DNA of 64,000 nucleotides from Arthrobacter pascens (GCF_017052465.1 NZ_JAFHKT010000148.1:124001-188000); one strand, 5' to 3'. Positions 14,467-23,498 are shown, numbered from the stretch's first letter. The notes: generated by a model from the sequence alone, not told the origin. Made by a program: numbers and translations.

Positions 14467-17400
14467 ATGAGCCCCACCGGCCAGCCAAGCAAAGGCCAGC
14501 CCCTCAGCGGCCTGCGACGCGTCCTTGCCGCAGACAAGACGTTCGCCCGCGTCCAGGCGGAGGCGTCCCGGAACTTCAGCGTCCGCAGCGAGGACTACCA
14601 GGTCAGCGCGCCCGCCGGCCTGCGGGCGGTGCTGCTGGCCGAGATGGCGGAGGGGCTGGAGAACGCCGACGGCGCCCGTCCCGGCGTCGTGCTGGCCGTC
14701 ACGGCGACCGGACGTGAGGCAGAGGATCTCTCAGCGGCGCTGCGCGCCTACCTCCCCGCCGACTCCGTGGCGGAATTCCCCAGCTGGGAGACGCTGCCCC
14801 ATGAGCGGCTGTCGCCGCGCTCGGACACCGTGGGGCGGCGGCTTTCCGTGCTGCGCCGGCTGGCGCACCCGGAAAGCACGACGGCGGGATCCCTGCGGGT
14901 GGTCGTGGCTCCCGTTCGCGCCGTGGTCCAGCCGATCGTTGCCGGCCTGGGCGACCTGGTTCCGGTCACCCTGAAGGTCGGCCAGGACGCCCCGTTCACG
15001 GACGTGATCCGCAGCCTGGCTGACGCCGCCTATGCCCGCGTGGACATGGTGACCCGCCGCGGCGAGTTCGCCGTCCGCGGCGGCATGCTGGACGTCTTCC
15101 CGCCCACCGAAGACCACCCCATCCGGGTGGAGTTCTTCGGCGACGAGGTGGACCAGATGCGGTGGTTCGCCGTCGCCGACCAGCGCTCGCTGACCTCTCC
15201 CGGCCTGCACCACCCCACCGAACTCCATGCCCCGCCGTGCCGCGAAATCCTCATCACGCCGTCGGTGATGTCCCGGGCCGCCACACTCAAGTCCCAGCTG
15301 CCTGCGGCCGCGGACATGCTGGAAAAGATCGCCGGCGGCATTGCCGTAGAGGGCATGGAATCACTGGCGCCGGTGCTCGTGGACGCGATGGTTCCGTTCA
15401 TGGAGCAGCTCCCTGCGGGTTCCATCGCCGTGGTGATCGAGCCGGAGAAGGTCCGGACCCGAGCGCACGACCTCGCCGCCACGAACGAGGAGTTCCTGGA
15501 AGCAGCGTGGTCCACCGCGTCCGACGGTGGCACTGCACCCCTGGATTTGAGTGCACAGGCCTCTGCGGCCCTGCACTCCGCCAGCTTCCGTTCGCTGACG
15601 GAGACCCGTTCCGCAGCGTTGGGCCATGAGGTGTCCTGGTGGTCCATTACGTCGCTGGCCACCGACGAGGAGCTGACGCCGGACATCAACGTGCTCAACC
15701 TGCACGCCCGGGAACCCCGGGGCTACCAGGGCGACGTCGCCGAGATGATGGACTTCATCGGATCCCATGTGCGCGACCAGTGGCGCATCGTGGTGGCCAC
15801 GGAGGGACCCGGCCCTGCCCAGCGGCTGGCCGAGCTGTTCCATGACGCCGACATCCCGTGTGCCCGCGTCGACTCCCTGGACCACGAGCCCCAGGCGGGC
15901 ATCATCGAGGTGACCACTGCCGCCGTCGGACGCGGTTTTGTCCTGGACGGACTCAAGCTGGGCCTGCTGACCGAGGCCGATCTGCTGGGACGCACCTCGG
16001 CGGGTTCCACCAAGGACATGCGCCGCATGCCGTCCAAGCGGCGGAACGCCGTGGATCCCCTGCAGCTGCTGGCCGGCGACCACGTGGTGCACGAACAGCA
16101 CGGCATCGGCAGGTTCGTGGAGCTGATCCAGCGCAAGGTGGCGGGCGGCGGGGAGGGTGTCCGCGAGTACCTGGTGCTGGAGTACGCGCCGTCCAAGCGC
16201 GGGGCCCCGGGGGACAGGCTGTTCGTTCCCACGGACCAGCTGGACCAGGTAACGCGGTACGTTGGCGGCGACGCGCCCGTGCTCAGCAAGATGGGTGGCG
16301 CTGACTGGGCCAGCACCAAGTCCAAGGCGCGCCGGGCCGTCAAGGAGATCGCCGGGGAACTCATTCGGCTGTACTCCGCGAGAATGGCCTCCCGCGGGCA
16401 TGCCTTCGGTCCTGACACCCCGTGGCAGCGCGAGCTGGAGGAAGCCTTCCCGTACGTGGAGACGCCGGACCAGCTGACCACCATCAACGAGGTCAAAGCG
16501 GACATGGAGCGGGAAATCCCCATGGACCGGCTGGTCTCCGGAGACGTCGGCTACGGCAAAACCGAGATTGCCGTGCGCGCCGCCTTCAAGGCCGTGCAGG
16601 ACGGCAAACAGGTGGCGGTGCTCGTCCCCACCACGCTGCTGGCCCAGCAGCACTATGAGACGTTTACCGAGCGGTTCTCCGGCTTCCCGCTGAATGTGAA
16701 GCCGCTGTCCCGCTTCCAGGGCTCCAAGGAGGCCAAGGAAACGGCGGAAGGCGTGAAGAACGGCACCGTGGACGTCGTCATCGGCACGCACCGGCTCCTC
16801 TCCAAGGACTTTGGCTTCAAGGACCTGGGCCTCGTGATCGTGGACGAGGAACAGCGCTTCGGTGTGGAACACAAGGAAGCGCTCAAGAAGATGCGCACCA
16901 ATGTGGACGTCCTGGCCATGAGTGCCACGCCCATTCCGCGGACGCTGGAAATGTCCCTGACGGGCATCCGGGAAACCTCCACGCTGGCAACGCCGCCGGA
17001 GGAACGCCACCCGGTCCTGACCTATGTGGGCCCGTACACGGACAAGCAGACCTCCGCCGCGATCCGCCGCGAACTCATGCGCGAAGGCCAGGTGTTCCTG
17101 GTGCACAACCGCGTCTCCACCATCGAACGCACGGCCGCCAAGATCCGAGAGCTCGTTCCGGAGGCCAGGGTGGAGGTGGCACATGGCCAGATGTCCGAGA
17201 GCCGCCTGGAGCAGATCATCGTGGACTTCTGGGAGAAGCGCTTCGACGTCCTCGTCTGCACCACCATCATCGAGACAGGCCTGGACATCTCCAACGCCAA
17301 CACCCTGATCGTGGATGGCGCGGACAAGTACGGGCTTTCACAGCTGCACCAGCTGCGCGGACGCGTGGGCCGCGGACGCGAGCGCGCCTATGCCTACTTC

Positions 17401-18126
17401 CTCTACCCCTCCGAGAAGCCGCTGGGAGAAGTGGCGCTGGAGCGGCTCAAGGCAGTGGCCACGCACAACGAGCTCGGTGCCGGCATGCAGCTGGCCATGA
17501 AGGACCTTGAGATTCGCGGCGCGGGCAACCTGCTCGGCGGCGAGCAGTCGGGGCACATCCAGGGCGTCGGTTTCGACCTGTACATCCGGCTCGTGGGCGA
17601 GGCCGTGGCGGACTACCGCGGCGAGGCCGAGGAAAAGGCCGCCGAGATGAAGATCGAGCTTCCCGTCAACGCCCACCTGCCGCACGACTACGTGCCGGGC
17701 GAACGCCTCAGGCTGGAGGCCTACCGGAAGCTGGCCGCGGCCGTCACGAACGAGGCGATCGACGAGGTCCATGCGGAGCTCGTGGACCGCTACGGCGAGC
17801 CGCCGCTGCCCGCGCAGAACCTCGTGGCGGTGGCACGCTTCCGTGTAGGCGCCCGGGAGGCCGGACTGTCCGACGTCGCCCTGCAGGGAAACTTCATCAA
17901 GTTCTCTCCTGCGCAGCTTCCCGAGTCGAAATCCATGCGCCTGAACCGCATGTACCCCGGCGCACAGTCCAAGCCGGCGCTGGACGCCGTGCTCATCCCG
18001 AAGCCGAAGACGGCGAAGATCGGCGGCCGGGACCTCCAGGACACCGAGATCCTGGAGTGGGCCAACGGCGTGATCCGCAACATCTTCTCCGACGCGCCCT
18101 TGTCTGTCTCACCGACGGGGAGTTAG
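14467..18126 (+). CDS. mfd: Transcription-repair coupling factor Mfd
   Basis: Mfd displaces RNA polymerase stalled at DNA lesions and recruits UvrA. The protein has 1219 residues. The N-terminal UvrB-homology modules contain SWETLPHERLSPRSD. The RNA-polymerase interaction domain follows HVVHEQHGIGRFV (about residue 540). The motor has Walker A SGDVGYGKTE near 692, the DEEQ box VIVDEEQRFGVEH near 792, SATPIPRTL near 819 and the translocation motif region QLRGRVGRGRERAYAY. The ATG at 14467 is preferred because AGGAG lies 8 nt before it; an in-frame ATG 75 nt upstream lacks a ribosome-binding site. All catalytic motifs are intact. Confidence 0.97.
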   Translation: MSPTGQPSKGQPLSGLRRVLAADKTFARVQAEASRNFSVRSEDYQVSAPAGLRAVLLAEMAEGLENADGARPGVVLAVTATGREAEDLSAALRAYLPADSVAEFPSWETLPHERLSPRSDTVGRRLSVLRRLAHPESTTAGSLRVVVAPVRAVVQPIVAGLGDLVPVTLKVGQDAPFTDVIRSLADAAYARVDMVTRRGEFAVRGGMLDVFPPTEDHPIRVEFFGDEVDQMRWFAVADQRSLTSPGLHHPTELHAPPCREILITPSVMSRAATLKSQLPAAADMLEKIAGGIAVEGMESLAPVLVDAMVPFMEQLPAGSIAVVIEPEKVRTRAHDLAATNEEFLEAAWSTASDGGTAPLDLSAQASAALHSASFRSLTETRSAALGHEVSWWSITSLATDEELTPDINVLNLHAREPRGYQGDVAEMMDFIGSHVRDQWRIVVATEGPGPAQRLAELFHDADIPCARVDSLDHEPQAGIIEVTTAAVGRGFVLDGLKLGLLTEADLLGRTSAGSTKDMRRMPSKRRNAVDPLQLLAGDHVVHEQHGIGRFVELIQRKVAGGGEGVREYLVLEYAPSKRGAPGDRLFVPTDQLDQVTRYVGGDAPVLSKMGGADWASTKSKARRAVKEIAGELIRLYSARMASRGHAFGPDTPWQRELEEAFPYVETPDQLTTINEVKADMEREIPMDRLVSGDVGYGKTEIAVRAAFKAVQDGKQVAVLVPTTLLAQQHYETFTERFSGFPLNVKPLSRFQGSKEAKETAEGVKNGTVDVVIGTHRLLSKDFGFKDLGLVIVDEEQRFGVEHKEALKKMRTNVDVLAMSATPIPRTLEMSLTGIRETSTLATPPEERHPVLTYVGPYTDKQTSAAIRRELMREGQVFLVHNRVSTIERTAAKIRELVPEARVEVAHGQMSESRLEQIIVDFWEKRFDVLVCTTIIETGLDISNANTLIVDGADKYGLSQLHQLRGRVGRGRERAYAYFLYPSEKPLGEVALERLKAVATHNELGAGMQLAMKDLEIRGAGNLLGGEQSGHIQGVGFDLYIRLVGEAVADYRGEAEEKAAEMKIELPVNAHLPHDYVPGERLRLEAYRKLAAAVTNEAIDEVHAELVDRYGEPPLPAQNLVAVARFRVGAREAGLSDVALQGNFIKFSPAQLPESKSMRLNRMYPGAQSKPALDAVLIPKPKTAKIGGRDLQDTEILEWANGVIRNIFSDAPLSVSPTGS

Positions 18127-18130
18127 CCGC

Positions 18131-18955
18131 ATGATGGGAGGACACCACGCCGCGTCGGGAGCCGCGGCGTGGGTAGCCGTTGCGTCAACGGGGCCGTACA
18201 CCCTGGGCTGGTATCCGCTGGACGCCACCGGCGTGCTGATCGGCGGAATGGCGACGGCGGGCACTGCCTTGGTCTGTGACTGGGACCACCGCTCAAGCAC
18301 CATTGCGCACTCGCTGCCGCCGCTGTCCAATGCGATTGCGCGGGGGATTGAGAACGCCAGCGGCGGGCACCGGCAGGGGACGCATTCGGTGCTGGGCGCG
18401 GCGTTCTTCGTTGTGCTCGCTGCCATGGCCGGCCAGATCCAGCTGCAGACCCACTGGGGAGTGCTCTCGGTGGGCGCCGGCCTGCTGTGCATGTTTATGA
18501 TCAACATTGCCGCGAAGGCCTTGAAGCTGTTTCCCAAGTCGGGCTTCATCAGCACCTGGATCTTCGCCCTTACCATGGCGGGGCTGGTGACCTGGTTCGC
18601 TCCGGACCAGTGGACCTGGCTTCCGGTGTCCATGCTGATCGGCGTGGTGGTCCACATCGTGGGGGATCTGGTGACCACCGGCGGTGTGCCGCTGCTCTGG
18701 CCGCTCGTGATCAGGCCGCCGAAGTTCCTGCGCCGGCTCCCCCTGCTGAAAAGTGTGTGGCGGCCCAACGGGGCACTGTCCATCCCGCTCCTGGGGCGTG
18801 CCGGATCCCGCCGGGAATGGCTCGTGCTCATACCCGTCAGCGCTTACGCCATGGTGGGCATGTGCCTCGCCGCCTGGTCCCTGGCCGGCACGCACGTTCC
18901 GGCCGCGGCGGCGCTCGTCGGCAGGCTGGCCAGCGGACTGCCGGGGATTCCCTGA
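18131..18955 (+). CDS. YdjM-like (DUF457) membrane-associated metal-dependent hydrolase
   Basis: This 274-residue membrane protein matches the LexA-binding inner-membrane hydrolase family of E. coli YdjM. The start MMGGHHAASGAAAW supplies the His residues. DWDHRSSTIAHSLPP and GGHRQGTHSVLG are the conserved metal-binding segments, and GDLVTTGGVPLLWPL is the final motif. Several hydrophobic helices lie between them. It begins 4 nt after mfd, so it is likely cotranscribed; in E. coli ydjM is SOS-regulated, which makes the pairing with a repair factor suggestive. The biochemical activity is unproven. Confidence 0.82.
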   Translation: MMGGHHAASGAAAWVAVASTGPYTLGWYPLDATGVLIGGMATAGTALVCDWDHRSSTIAHSLPPLSNAIARGIENASGGHRQGTHSVLGAAFFVVLAAMAGQIQLQTHWGVLSVGAGLLCMFMINIAAKALKLFPKSGFISTWIFALTMAGLVTWFAPDQWTWLPVSMLIGVVVHIVGDLVTTGGVPLLWPLVIRPPKFLRRLPLLKSVWRPNGALSIPLLGRAGSRREWLVLIPVSAYAMVGMCLAAWSLAGTHVPAAAALVGRLASGLPGIP

Positions 18956-18977
18956 GGGGAACGGGCCCTTAAACGGC

Positions 18978-19005
18978 TGAAGCCCCGGAGAAATCCGGGG
19001 CTTCA
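18978..19005. terminator. Bidirectional hairpin terminator
   Basis: TGAAGCCCCGGA-GAAA-TCCGGGGCTTCA is a perfect 12-bp stem with a GAAA tetraloop, between two convergent genes. Confidence 0.75.
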
Positions 19006-19027
19006 TAACGTTGGTGGCCGGGGCGGC

Positions 19028-19261
19028 TCAGTGCTCGCCGGCGGAATCCGAACGGCCGAGGATGGTCTGCGGGATCCAGAACGCGAGGGCGAACAGGCCC
19101 AGGCACACGGCCATCGGCCAGGGGTTGCCCAGCGTCAGGAAGGACAGCGAGTAGATGGATCCCAGAAACAGGGCCATCATCACCACGAAGAGGACAATGC
19201 TGGTGACCAGGCTGTTCTCGTTCTGGGGTGTCTGTACCTGCGTGGTGGTCTTGCTGGACAT
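19028..19261 (-). CDS. Small two-helix membrane protein of unknown function
   Basis: A 77-residue protein with a polar N-terminus (MSSKTTTQVQTPQNENS) and two transmembrane segments, about residues 18-41 and 47-66, then a short charged tail. The ATG follows AGGAGGAATGA, a strong ribosome-binding site, so it is likely expressed. It lies 50 nt downstream of deoC on the same strand and may be its operon partner. I do not recognise the family. Confidence 0.7.
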   Translation of the reverse strand: MSSKTTTQVQTPQNENSLVTSIVLFVVMMALFLGSIYSLSFLTLGNPWPMAVCLGLFALAFWIPQTILGRSDSAGEH

Positions 19262-19311
19262 TCATTCCTCCTCGGCCCCGCGGGGCTCAAACTGTGGCGG
19301 CTGCCGGCGGA

Positions 19312-20052
19312 TCAGTAGGCGGACGAACCCTGTTCGCCCTTGACGATCGCAATTCCGGAGCTGGCACCAATACGTGTTGCACCTGCAGCAATCATAGCCT
19401 GAGCGTCTGCCAGGGAACGCACTCCGCCGGAGGCCTTGACACCGAGGCGGGGACCGACAGTCCGGCGCATCAGGGCAACGTCCTCCACCGTGGCGCCGCC
19501 GCCATTGAAACCGGTGGACGTCTTGACGAAGTCCGCTCCGGCCTCCACGGCAGCCTCGCAGGCCAGGACCTTCTGGTCGTCGCTGAGCAGGGCGGTTTCG
19601 ATGATGACCTTCAGAATCGCCTCGCCACCGTGGACGGCCTCGGCCACCGCCTTGATATCGTCCACGAGGGCACCCTTGTCCGAGGCGCGGGCGTCGGCGA
19701 TGTTGATGACCATGTCGATCTCATCTGCCCCGTCCAGCACCGCGCCGCGCGCCTCGAACGCCTTGACGTCGCTGGGCGTGGCACCCAGCGGGAACCCGAC
19801 CACGGAGCACGTCAGCACGCCGGAGCGCTTGAGGGCGTTCTTCACGGTCTTCACCCAGACAGGGTTCACGCAGACGGACTTGAACCGGTACTCGGCAGCC
19901 TCGGCGCAGACCTTCAGGATCTCCGCCTCGCTGGCTTCCGGCTTGAGCAGTGTGTGGTCAATGTAGGACGCGATGTTGGACGGTTCAGCGCCGGAAGGGA
20001 TCCTCTCGGGGCTCGTTGCGGTGCCCGCTCCCGGGCTGGCTTCGTTGCTCAT
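19312..20052 (-). CDS. deoC: Deoxyribose-phosphate aldolase
   Basis: DeoC splits 2-deoxyribose-5-phosphate into glyceraldehyde-3-phosphate and acetaldehyde in deoxynucleoside catabolism. Landmarks are IDHTLLKPEA, VCVNPVWVK, the Schiff-base lysine region ILKVIIETALL and FVKTSTGF, and VKASGGVRSLADA. The ATG at 20052 gives 246 residues and follows GGAAAGGACC. An in-frame ATG further upstream (20127) adds 25 arginine-rich residues without a ribosome-binding site, so it is rejected. A purine nucleoside phosphorylase and a phosphohexomutase, partners in nucleoside salvage, lie 9 kb away. Confidence 0.95.
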   Translation of the reverse strand: MSNEASPGAGTATSPERIPSGAEPSNIASYIDHTLLKPEASEAEILKVCAEAAEYRFKSVCVNPVWVKTVKNALKRSGVLTCSVVGFPLGATPSDVKAFEARGAVLDGADEIDMVINIADARASDKGALVDDIKAVAEAVHGGEAILKVIIETALLSDDQKVLACEAAVEAGADFVKTSTGFNGGGATVEDVALMRRTVGPRLGVKASGGVRSLADAQAMIAAGATRIGASSGIAIVKGEQGSSAY

Positions 20053-20148
20053 GCTGGTCCTTTCCATGGGCCTTGTGGGCCGCAGGATCCGCGGGTGTCG
20101 CGGTTCCCTGAGTGACCATCTTGCCATAGCCCGCAGGGGCCGCAGGGG

Positions 20149-21006
20149 CTACGCTGCAGCGGCCAGCCGGGCCTCCGGGACCGTGGACATCAGCTCCGCC
20201 GCGCAGACGCCCGCGGCGGAACCTGAGGCCACCAGCAGCCCGAGCCGCACGCCGTCGAACGACGCCGCATCGCCGATGGCCCAGATGCCGGGCACAGACG
20301 TGCGGTAGTCCCGGCCGACGACGATCCCGCCGGCCGGAGCCGTCTTCGCCCCGGCACTGGCGCCGAGGCTGTCCCGGGCGATGCGGTCCTCGGCGAGGAT
20401 CACCAGGTCTCCGTTCATGCGGCTGCCGTCATCGAAAACAATCCCGGCGGCGGGCAGTACGGAGCCTGCCAGGGTGGGGACAACGGCGGCAGGCCTGGCG
20501 GTGGTGCGGACCGGCCGGACGCCACGGGCACGGAGCACCGCCTCGGCCTGCCCGGCGGCGGCTCCCGTGCCGACGAGGATCCCGAGCGGCCGCCGGCCCA
20601 GGACCCGGGTGACCTCCTTGACCGCGTCGCCGATCCTGGCGGCGTCATCGATCGTGGAGTAGTTGAGGCAGCGGCCGGCGCCCTCAACAGGGGAGTGGAC
20701 GGGAGCCGAGCCGGTGGCAATCACCAGCTGGTCGTAGCTGAACTCCATGCCGTCCGCGGTGCTGACCACCTGGGCTGCGGCGTCGATATGGCTTGCGGGC
20801 TGTCCGAACCGTACGGAGACAAACGGCAGGGCGGCGAGTTCGAGCAGCTCCTGCGGTGCGGCGTCCCGGCTGCTCAGCACTGTGACGGTTCCCGGAAACT
20901 TGGTTTTTGCGAGCTGGCTGACGAGGGCCCGGGCGGCGGGCCCGGCACCGGCGATGACGATTCTGGGAGCGGGGGCGGTGGAGGGAAACTGTGCCGGAGC
21001 GGACAT
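20149..21006 (-). CDS. FAD-dependent oxidoreductase, truncated NirB-like
   Basis: This 285-residue flavoprotein has a GxGxxA FAD motif (VIAGAGPAARAL), a central NAD-binding loop LGILVGTGAAAGQAE and the closing FAD motif VPGIWAIGDAASFDG. It resembles the first two domains of NirB-type nitrite reductases and rubredoxin reductase-like proteins, but is short and has no Fe-S or siroheme region. It has no redox-active CxxC. It sits downstream of nnaR, cobA and nirB on the same strand, separated from nnaR by 261 bp holding a palindrome. A role as an electron carrier in nitrate assimilation is inferred from context; the partner is unknown. Confidence 0.72.
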   Translation of the reverse strand: MSAPAQFPSTAPAPRIVIAGAGPAARALVSQLAKTKFPGTVTVLSSRDAAPQELLELAALPFVSVRFGQPASHIDAAAQVVSTADGMEFSYDQLVIATGSAPVHSPVEGAGRCLNYSTIDDAARIGDAVKEVTRVLGRRPLGILVGTGAAAGQAEAVLRARGVRPVRTTARPAAVVPTLAGSVLPAAGIVFDDGSRMNGDLVILAEDRIARDSLGASAGAKTAPAGGIVVGRDYRTSVPGIWAIGDAASFDGVRLGLLVASGSAAGVCAAELMSTVPEARLAAAA

Positions 21007-21137
21007 GTGCGGGCCCTTTCAGATACTGCAGGCGGGCCGGATTCGGGCCCTGTTTGTGCTGGTAGGACACAGCGTAGTGGGCGGGTTTTTCGCACATATT
21101 TCCCTGCTGTTGCGGAATTGTCCCCGCCTGTTCGCCA

Positions 21138-21162
21138 GTGTTTACCCGCCGGTAATAAACAC
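21138..21162. promoter_or_regulatory. Inverted repeat upstream of the FAD oxidoreductase
   Basis: GTGTTTACC-CGCC-GGTAATAAACAC is a near-perfect palindrome (one unpaired T) 132 bp upstream of the 21006 start. It is a candidate operator for the short FAD gene. Confidence 0.4.
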
Positions 21163-21164
21163 AA

Positions 21165-21232
21165 GCGGGGCCGCCTCCCGCCCATCCCGGCTGCTGGACT
21201 CAGCTGGCGGAATGGACGAGGCGCGGCCCCGC
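21165..21232. terminator. Long hairpin after nnaR
   Basis: GCGGGGCCGCCTC (21165-21177) pairs with GAGGCGCGGCCCCGC (21218-21232), with a two-base bulge and a 40-nt loop. It lies 36 nt after the nnaR stop and probably terminates nirB-cobA-nnaR transcription. Confidence 0.4.
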
Positions 21233-21267
21233 GACGTGGTTTTCCCGTTGCAGTACGGGCTGTGGCG

Positions 21268-22467
21268 CTAGACGCGGATCCGGTAGCCGCGCTTCACCAC
21301 GGTTTCCACCAGACGCCCGTCCGGCAGGGATGAGCGCAGCCGGCTCACCGTCATGTCCAGGGCGTGCACCGATCCGCGCAGCTCGAGGAGTTCCGACAGA
21401 GACTCCCTGGAGAGCACCGCGCCCCCGGCACCGAGGAGCGCGCGCAGCAGCAGCAGCGGCGCGGGGGCAACTTCCACCGGCTCGCCGTCGATCCGCAGCG
21501 AGCGGCCGCGCAGTTCCACCACGCCGGAGCGGGTTTCCAGCCGGCGGACGTGGTTCAGAGCGAGGTGTTCGCACACGAGCCTGATCAGGGCACCCATCCG
21601 GAACCGCTCCGGAACCAGGGGAGTGATCCCGGCGTCCAGCAGTGGCTGGGCGGTCACGGGGCCCACGACGGCGGTGGTGACGGTGGTCTTCAGGCTCTCC
21701 ACTAGCTGCTTGTACAGTCCCATTTCATGCGCGGTGCTCCACATCGCGTCCACGGCCGGTGCGCTGGTGAAGGTCAGCACGTCGAGGTTGCCGCTGCAGG
21801 CAGCCTCGATCAGCCGCGGCAGGCGGTCGGCGCCGTCGGGCTTCACCCAGCGGTAGGGCGTGACGGTGAGGACCGTGGCGCCGGACATCCGCAGCCGCTC
21901 AAGCTGGCGGACGTCGGTGTAGCCGTGCAGCTGGATGGCGACGGTTTTGCCGCGCACGCCTTCGGCGAGCAGCATGTCCACCAGCGTGGCGGTGGTTTCG
22001 TCACTGCTGATGCCGACGTCGGCAAGGCCGGCCGCGCGGACCGCGCCGCGGGCTTTTGGACCCCGGACAAACATCCGGCAGGCCGCCAGGGTGTCCAGCA
22101 GGTCCTCGCCGATGCCGGAGGCGTCCGCGGCCTCGCACCAGCGGCGCATGCCGTAGGCGGTGGTCGCGATGCACAGGTCCGGCTTGGCCGCGATGATGGC
22201 CTTGGTGTCCTCGATGAGGCTGATGTCCTCGTTCACCGGGGCGATCTTGAGGGCGGGGGCGTGCAATACTTCAGCGCCCCGGCGCTCCAGGGCCTCTATC
22301 AGGTCGCGGGAGCGGCGGTGCGAGGTCACACCGATCCGGAAACCTTCGAGCGGTGCCTCGGTGGCTTCCGGGGCTGCGGTCTCCTGGGGTTCCGTTCCAG
22401 CACGGCCCGGCAGTGCAGCGCCGGGCGATGCGGGGGCAATGGCATTCAGTGCGGTCATAACTCTCAC
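21268..22467 (-). CDS. nnaR: HemD-like transcriptional regulator of nitrite assimilation (NnaR type)
   Basis: This 399-residue protein has a uroporphyrinogen-III synthase (HemD) fold (about residues 40-300: FRIGVTSHRRSRDLIEALER ... TTAVVGPVTAQPLLDAGI). A C-terminal winged-helix DNA-binding domain of the OmpR/PhoB type follows (about 315-399: LLLLRALLGAGGAVLSRESL ... DMTVSRLRSSL ... VKRGYRIRV). That combination defines NnaR, which with GlnR activates nitrite reductase genes in Streptomyces and Mycobacterium. Its neighbours here, nirB and the siroheme gene cobA, fit. It overlaps cobA by 4 nt, so it is cotranscribed. The GTG at 22467 or the ATG at 22458 could be the start. HemD catalysis is not assumed. 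Confidence 0.87.
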   Translation of the reverse strand: MRVMTALNAIAPASPGAALPGRAGTEPQETAAPEATEAPLEGFRIGVTSHRRSRDLIEALERRGAEVLHAPALKIAPVNEDISLIEDTKAIIAAKPDLCIATTAYGMRRWCEAADASGIGEDLLDTLAACRMFVRGPKARGAVRAAGLADVGISSDETTATLVDMLLAEGVRGKTVAIQLHGYTDVRQLERLRMSGATVLTVTPYRWVKPDGADRLPRLIEAACSGNLDVLTFTSAPAVDAMWSTAHEMGLYKQLVESLKTTVTTAVVGPVTAQPLLDAGITPLVPERFRMGALIRLVCEHLALNHVRRLETRSGVVELRGRSLRIDGEPVEVAPAPLLLLRALLGAGGAVLSRESLSELLELRGSVHALDMTVSRLRSSLPDGRLVETVVKRGYRIRV

Positions 22468-23498
22468 GATTCCAGCAGGGAGGCCGCCAGGCGGTCAAGG
22501 TCGGCGGCGGCCTCGGCATGCCCGCGGTTGGCCTCAGCCACCCGCACCACCTCGCCGATCACCAGGACGGCGGGGTTGCTGCAGCCCGCGGCGGCTGACG
22601 CAATGGTGCCCAGTTCCGCGATCGTGGTGCGCTGGCCGGGACGGTACCCGCGCTCAACCACGGCCATCGGCATGTCGGCGCGCATCCCGGCACGGCGCAG
22701 GCCCGCAGCCAGGTGGTGCAGCGTCCCGATGCCCATCAGCACCACAATGGTGCCGCCCAGGCCTGCCAGGTGGGTCAGTTCCTTCTCCGTCAGCGGCGCG
22801 TGGCCGGAGACTACGGTGAACATGTGGCTGACTTCGCGGTGCGTCACCGGGATGCCGGCAGCGGCCGGCACCGAGATGGCGCTGGTGACGCCGGAGATCA
22901 CCCGGACGGGGACGCCGGCAGCGACGCAGGAGGCGACTTCCTCGCCGCCGCGGCCGAAGACATACGGGTCACCGCCCTTGAGGCGCACCACGTTGTTGCC
23001 GGCCAGGGCACTTTCCACCATGAGCTTTTCGATGTCGCCCTGGCTCACCTTGTGGTGGCCGGGCTTCTTGCCCACGTCCACCAGTTCGGCGGAGGTCATG
23101 GACGGCAGCTCCTGGTACGGGGCCAGCCGGTCGTAGAACACGACGTCGGCGTCCCGCAGGGCGTTGACGGCCGCCACGGTCAGCAGCTCCGGGGTGCCCG
23201 GACCGCCGCCGACCAGCGTGACGTGGCCCAGCGGTCCGGCGGCAGGCTCGGCGGAAACGGGGATGCCGGTGGCACGGCAGCGCTCCAGCAGGGGTTCCCA
23301 GCCGGGCTGGCCGTCATTGACGGCGGCAACCAGGAAGGGGCGCTCGGGCAGGGGGCCGTCGTGCCCGGCACCCTGCGGGGTGCTGAGGCGGTAGACGACG
23401 GCGCCGGCTGCCGCGTAGCGGCGGACCGCCTGGCGGGCAGCGGAGTCCGAACCTGTGACCAGGACTTCGCGGTCGGTGAGATCAATGCTGAGCTGCAT
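22464..23498 (-). CDS. cobA: Uroporphyrinogen-III C-methyltransferase (SUMT) with short N-terminal Rossmann remnant
   Basis: The enzyme methylates uroporphyrinogen III at C2 and C7 to give precorrin-2 for siroheme, the NirB cofactor. The SUMT domain runs from about residue 90 (VTLVGGGPGTPELLTVAAVN) and has VRLKGGDPYVFGRGGEE and SGVTSAISVPAAAGIPVTHR. The first 90 residues look like the start of the CysG dehydrogenase/ferrochelatase domain (LTDREVLVTGSDSAARQAVRRYAA), but the full domain would be about 200 residues, so that activity is probably lost or supplied by another gene. The ATG follows GAGGTATAGGC and lies 2 nt after nirB, in one operon with nirB and nnaR. Confidence 0.9.
   Translation of the reverse strand: MQLSIDLTDREVLVTGSDSAARQAVRRYAAAGAVVYRLSTPQGAGHDGPLPERPFLVAAVNDGQPGWEPLLERCRATGIPVSAEPAAGPLGHVTLVGGGPGTPELLTVAAVNALRDADVVFYDRLAPYQELPSMTSAELVDVGKKPGHHKVSQGDIEKLMVESALAGNNVVRLKGGDPYVFGRGGEEVASCVAAGVPVRVISGVTSAISVPAAAGIPVTHREVSHMFTVVSGHAPLTEKELTHLAGLGGTIVVLMGIGTLHHLAAGLRRAGMRADMPMAVVERGYRPGQRTTIAELGTIASAAAGCSNPAVLVIGEVVRVAEANRGHAEAAADLDRLAASLLES

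Noticed and set aside
15361..17184. A 607-codon frame antisense to mfd
   Set aside because: It covers conserved Mfd motor motifs on the other strand and has no domain of its own.
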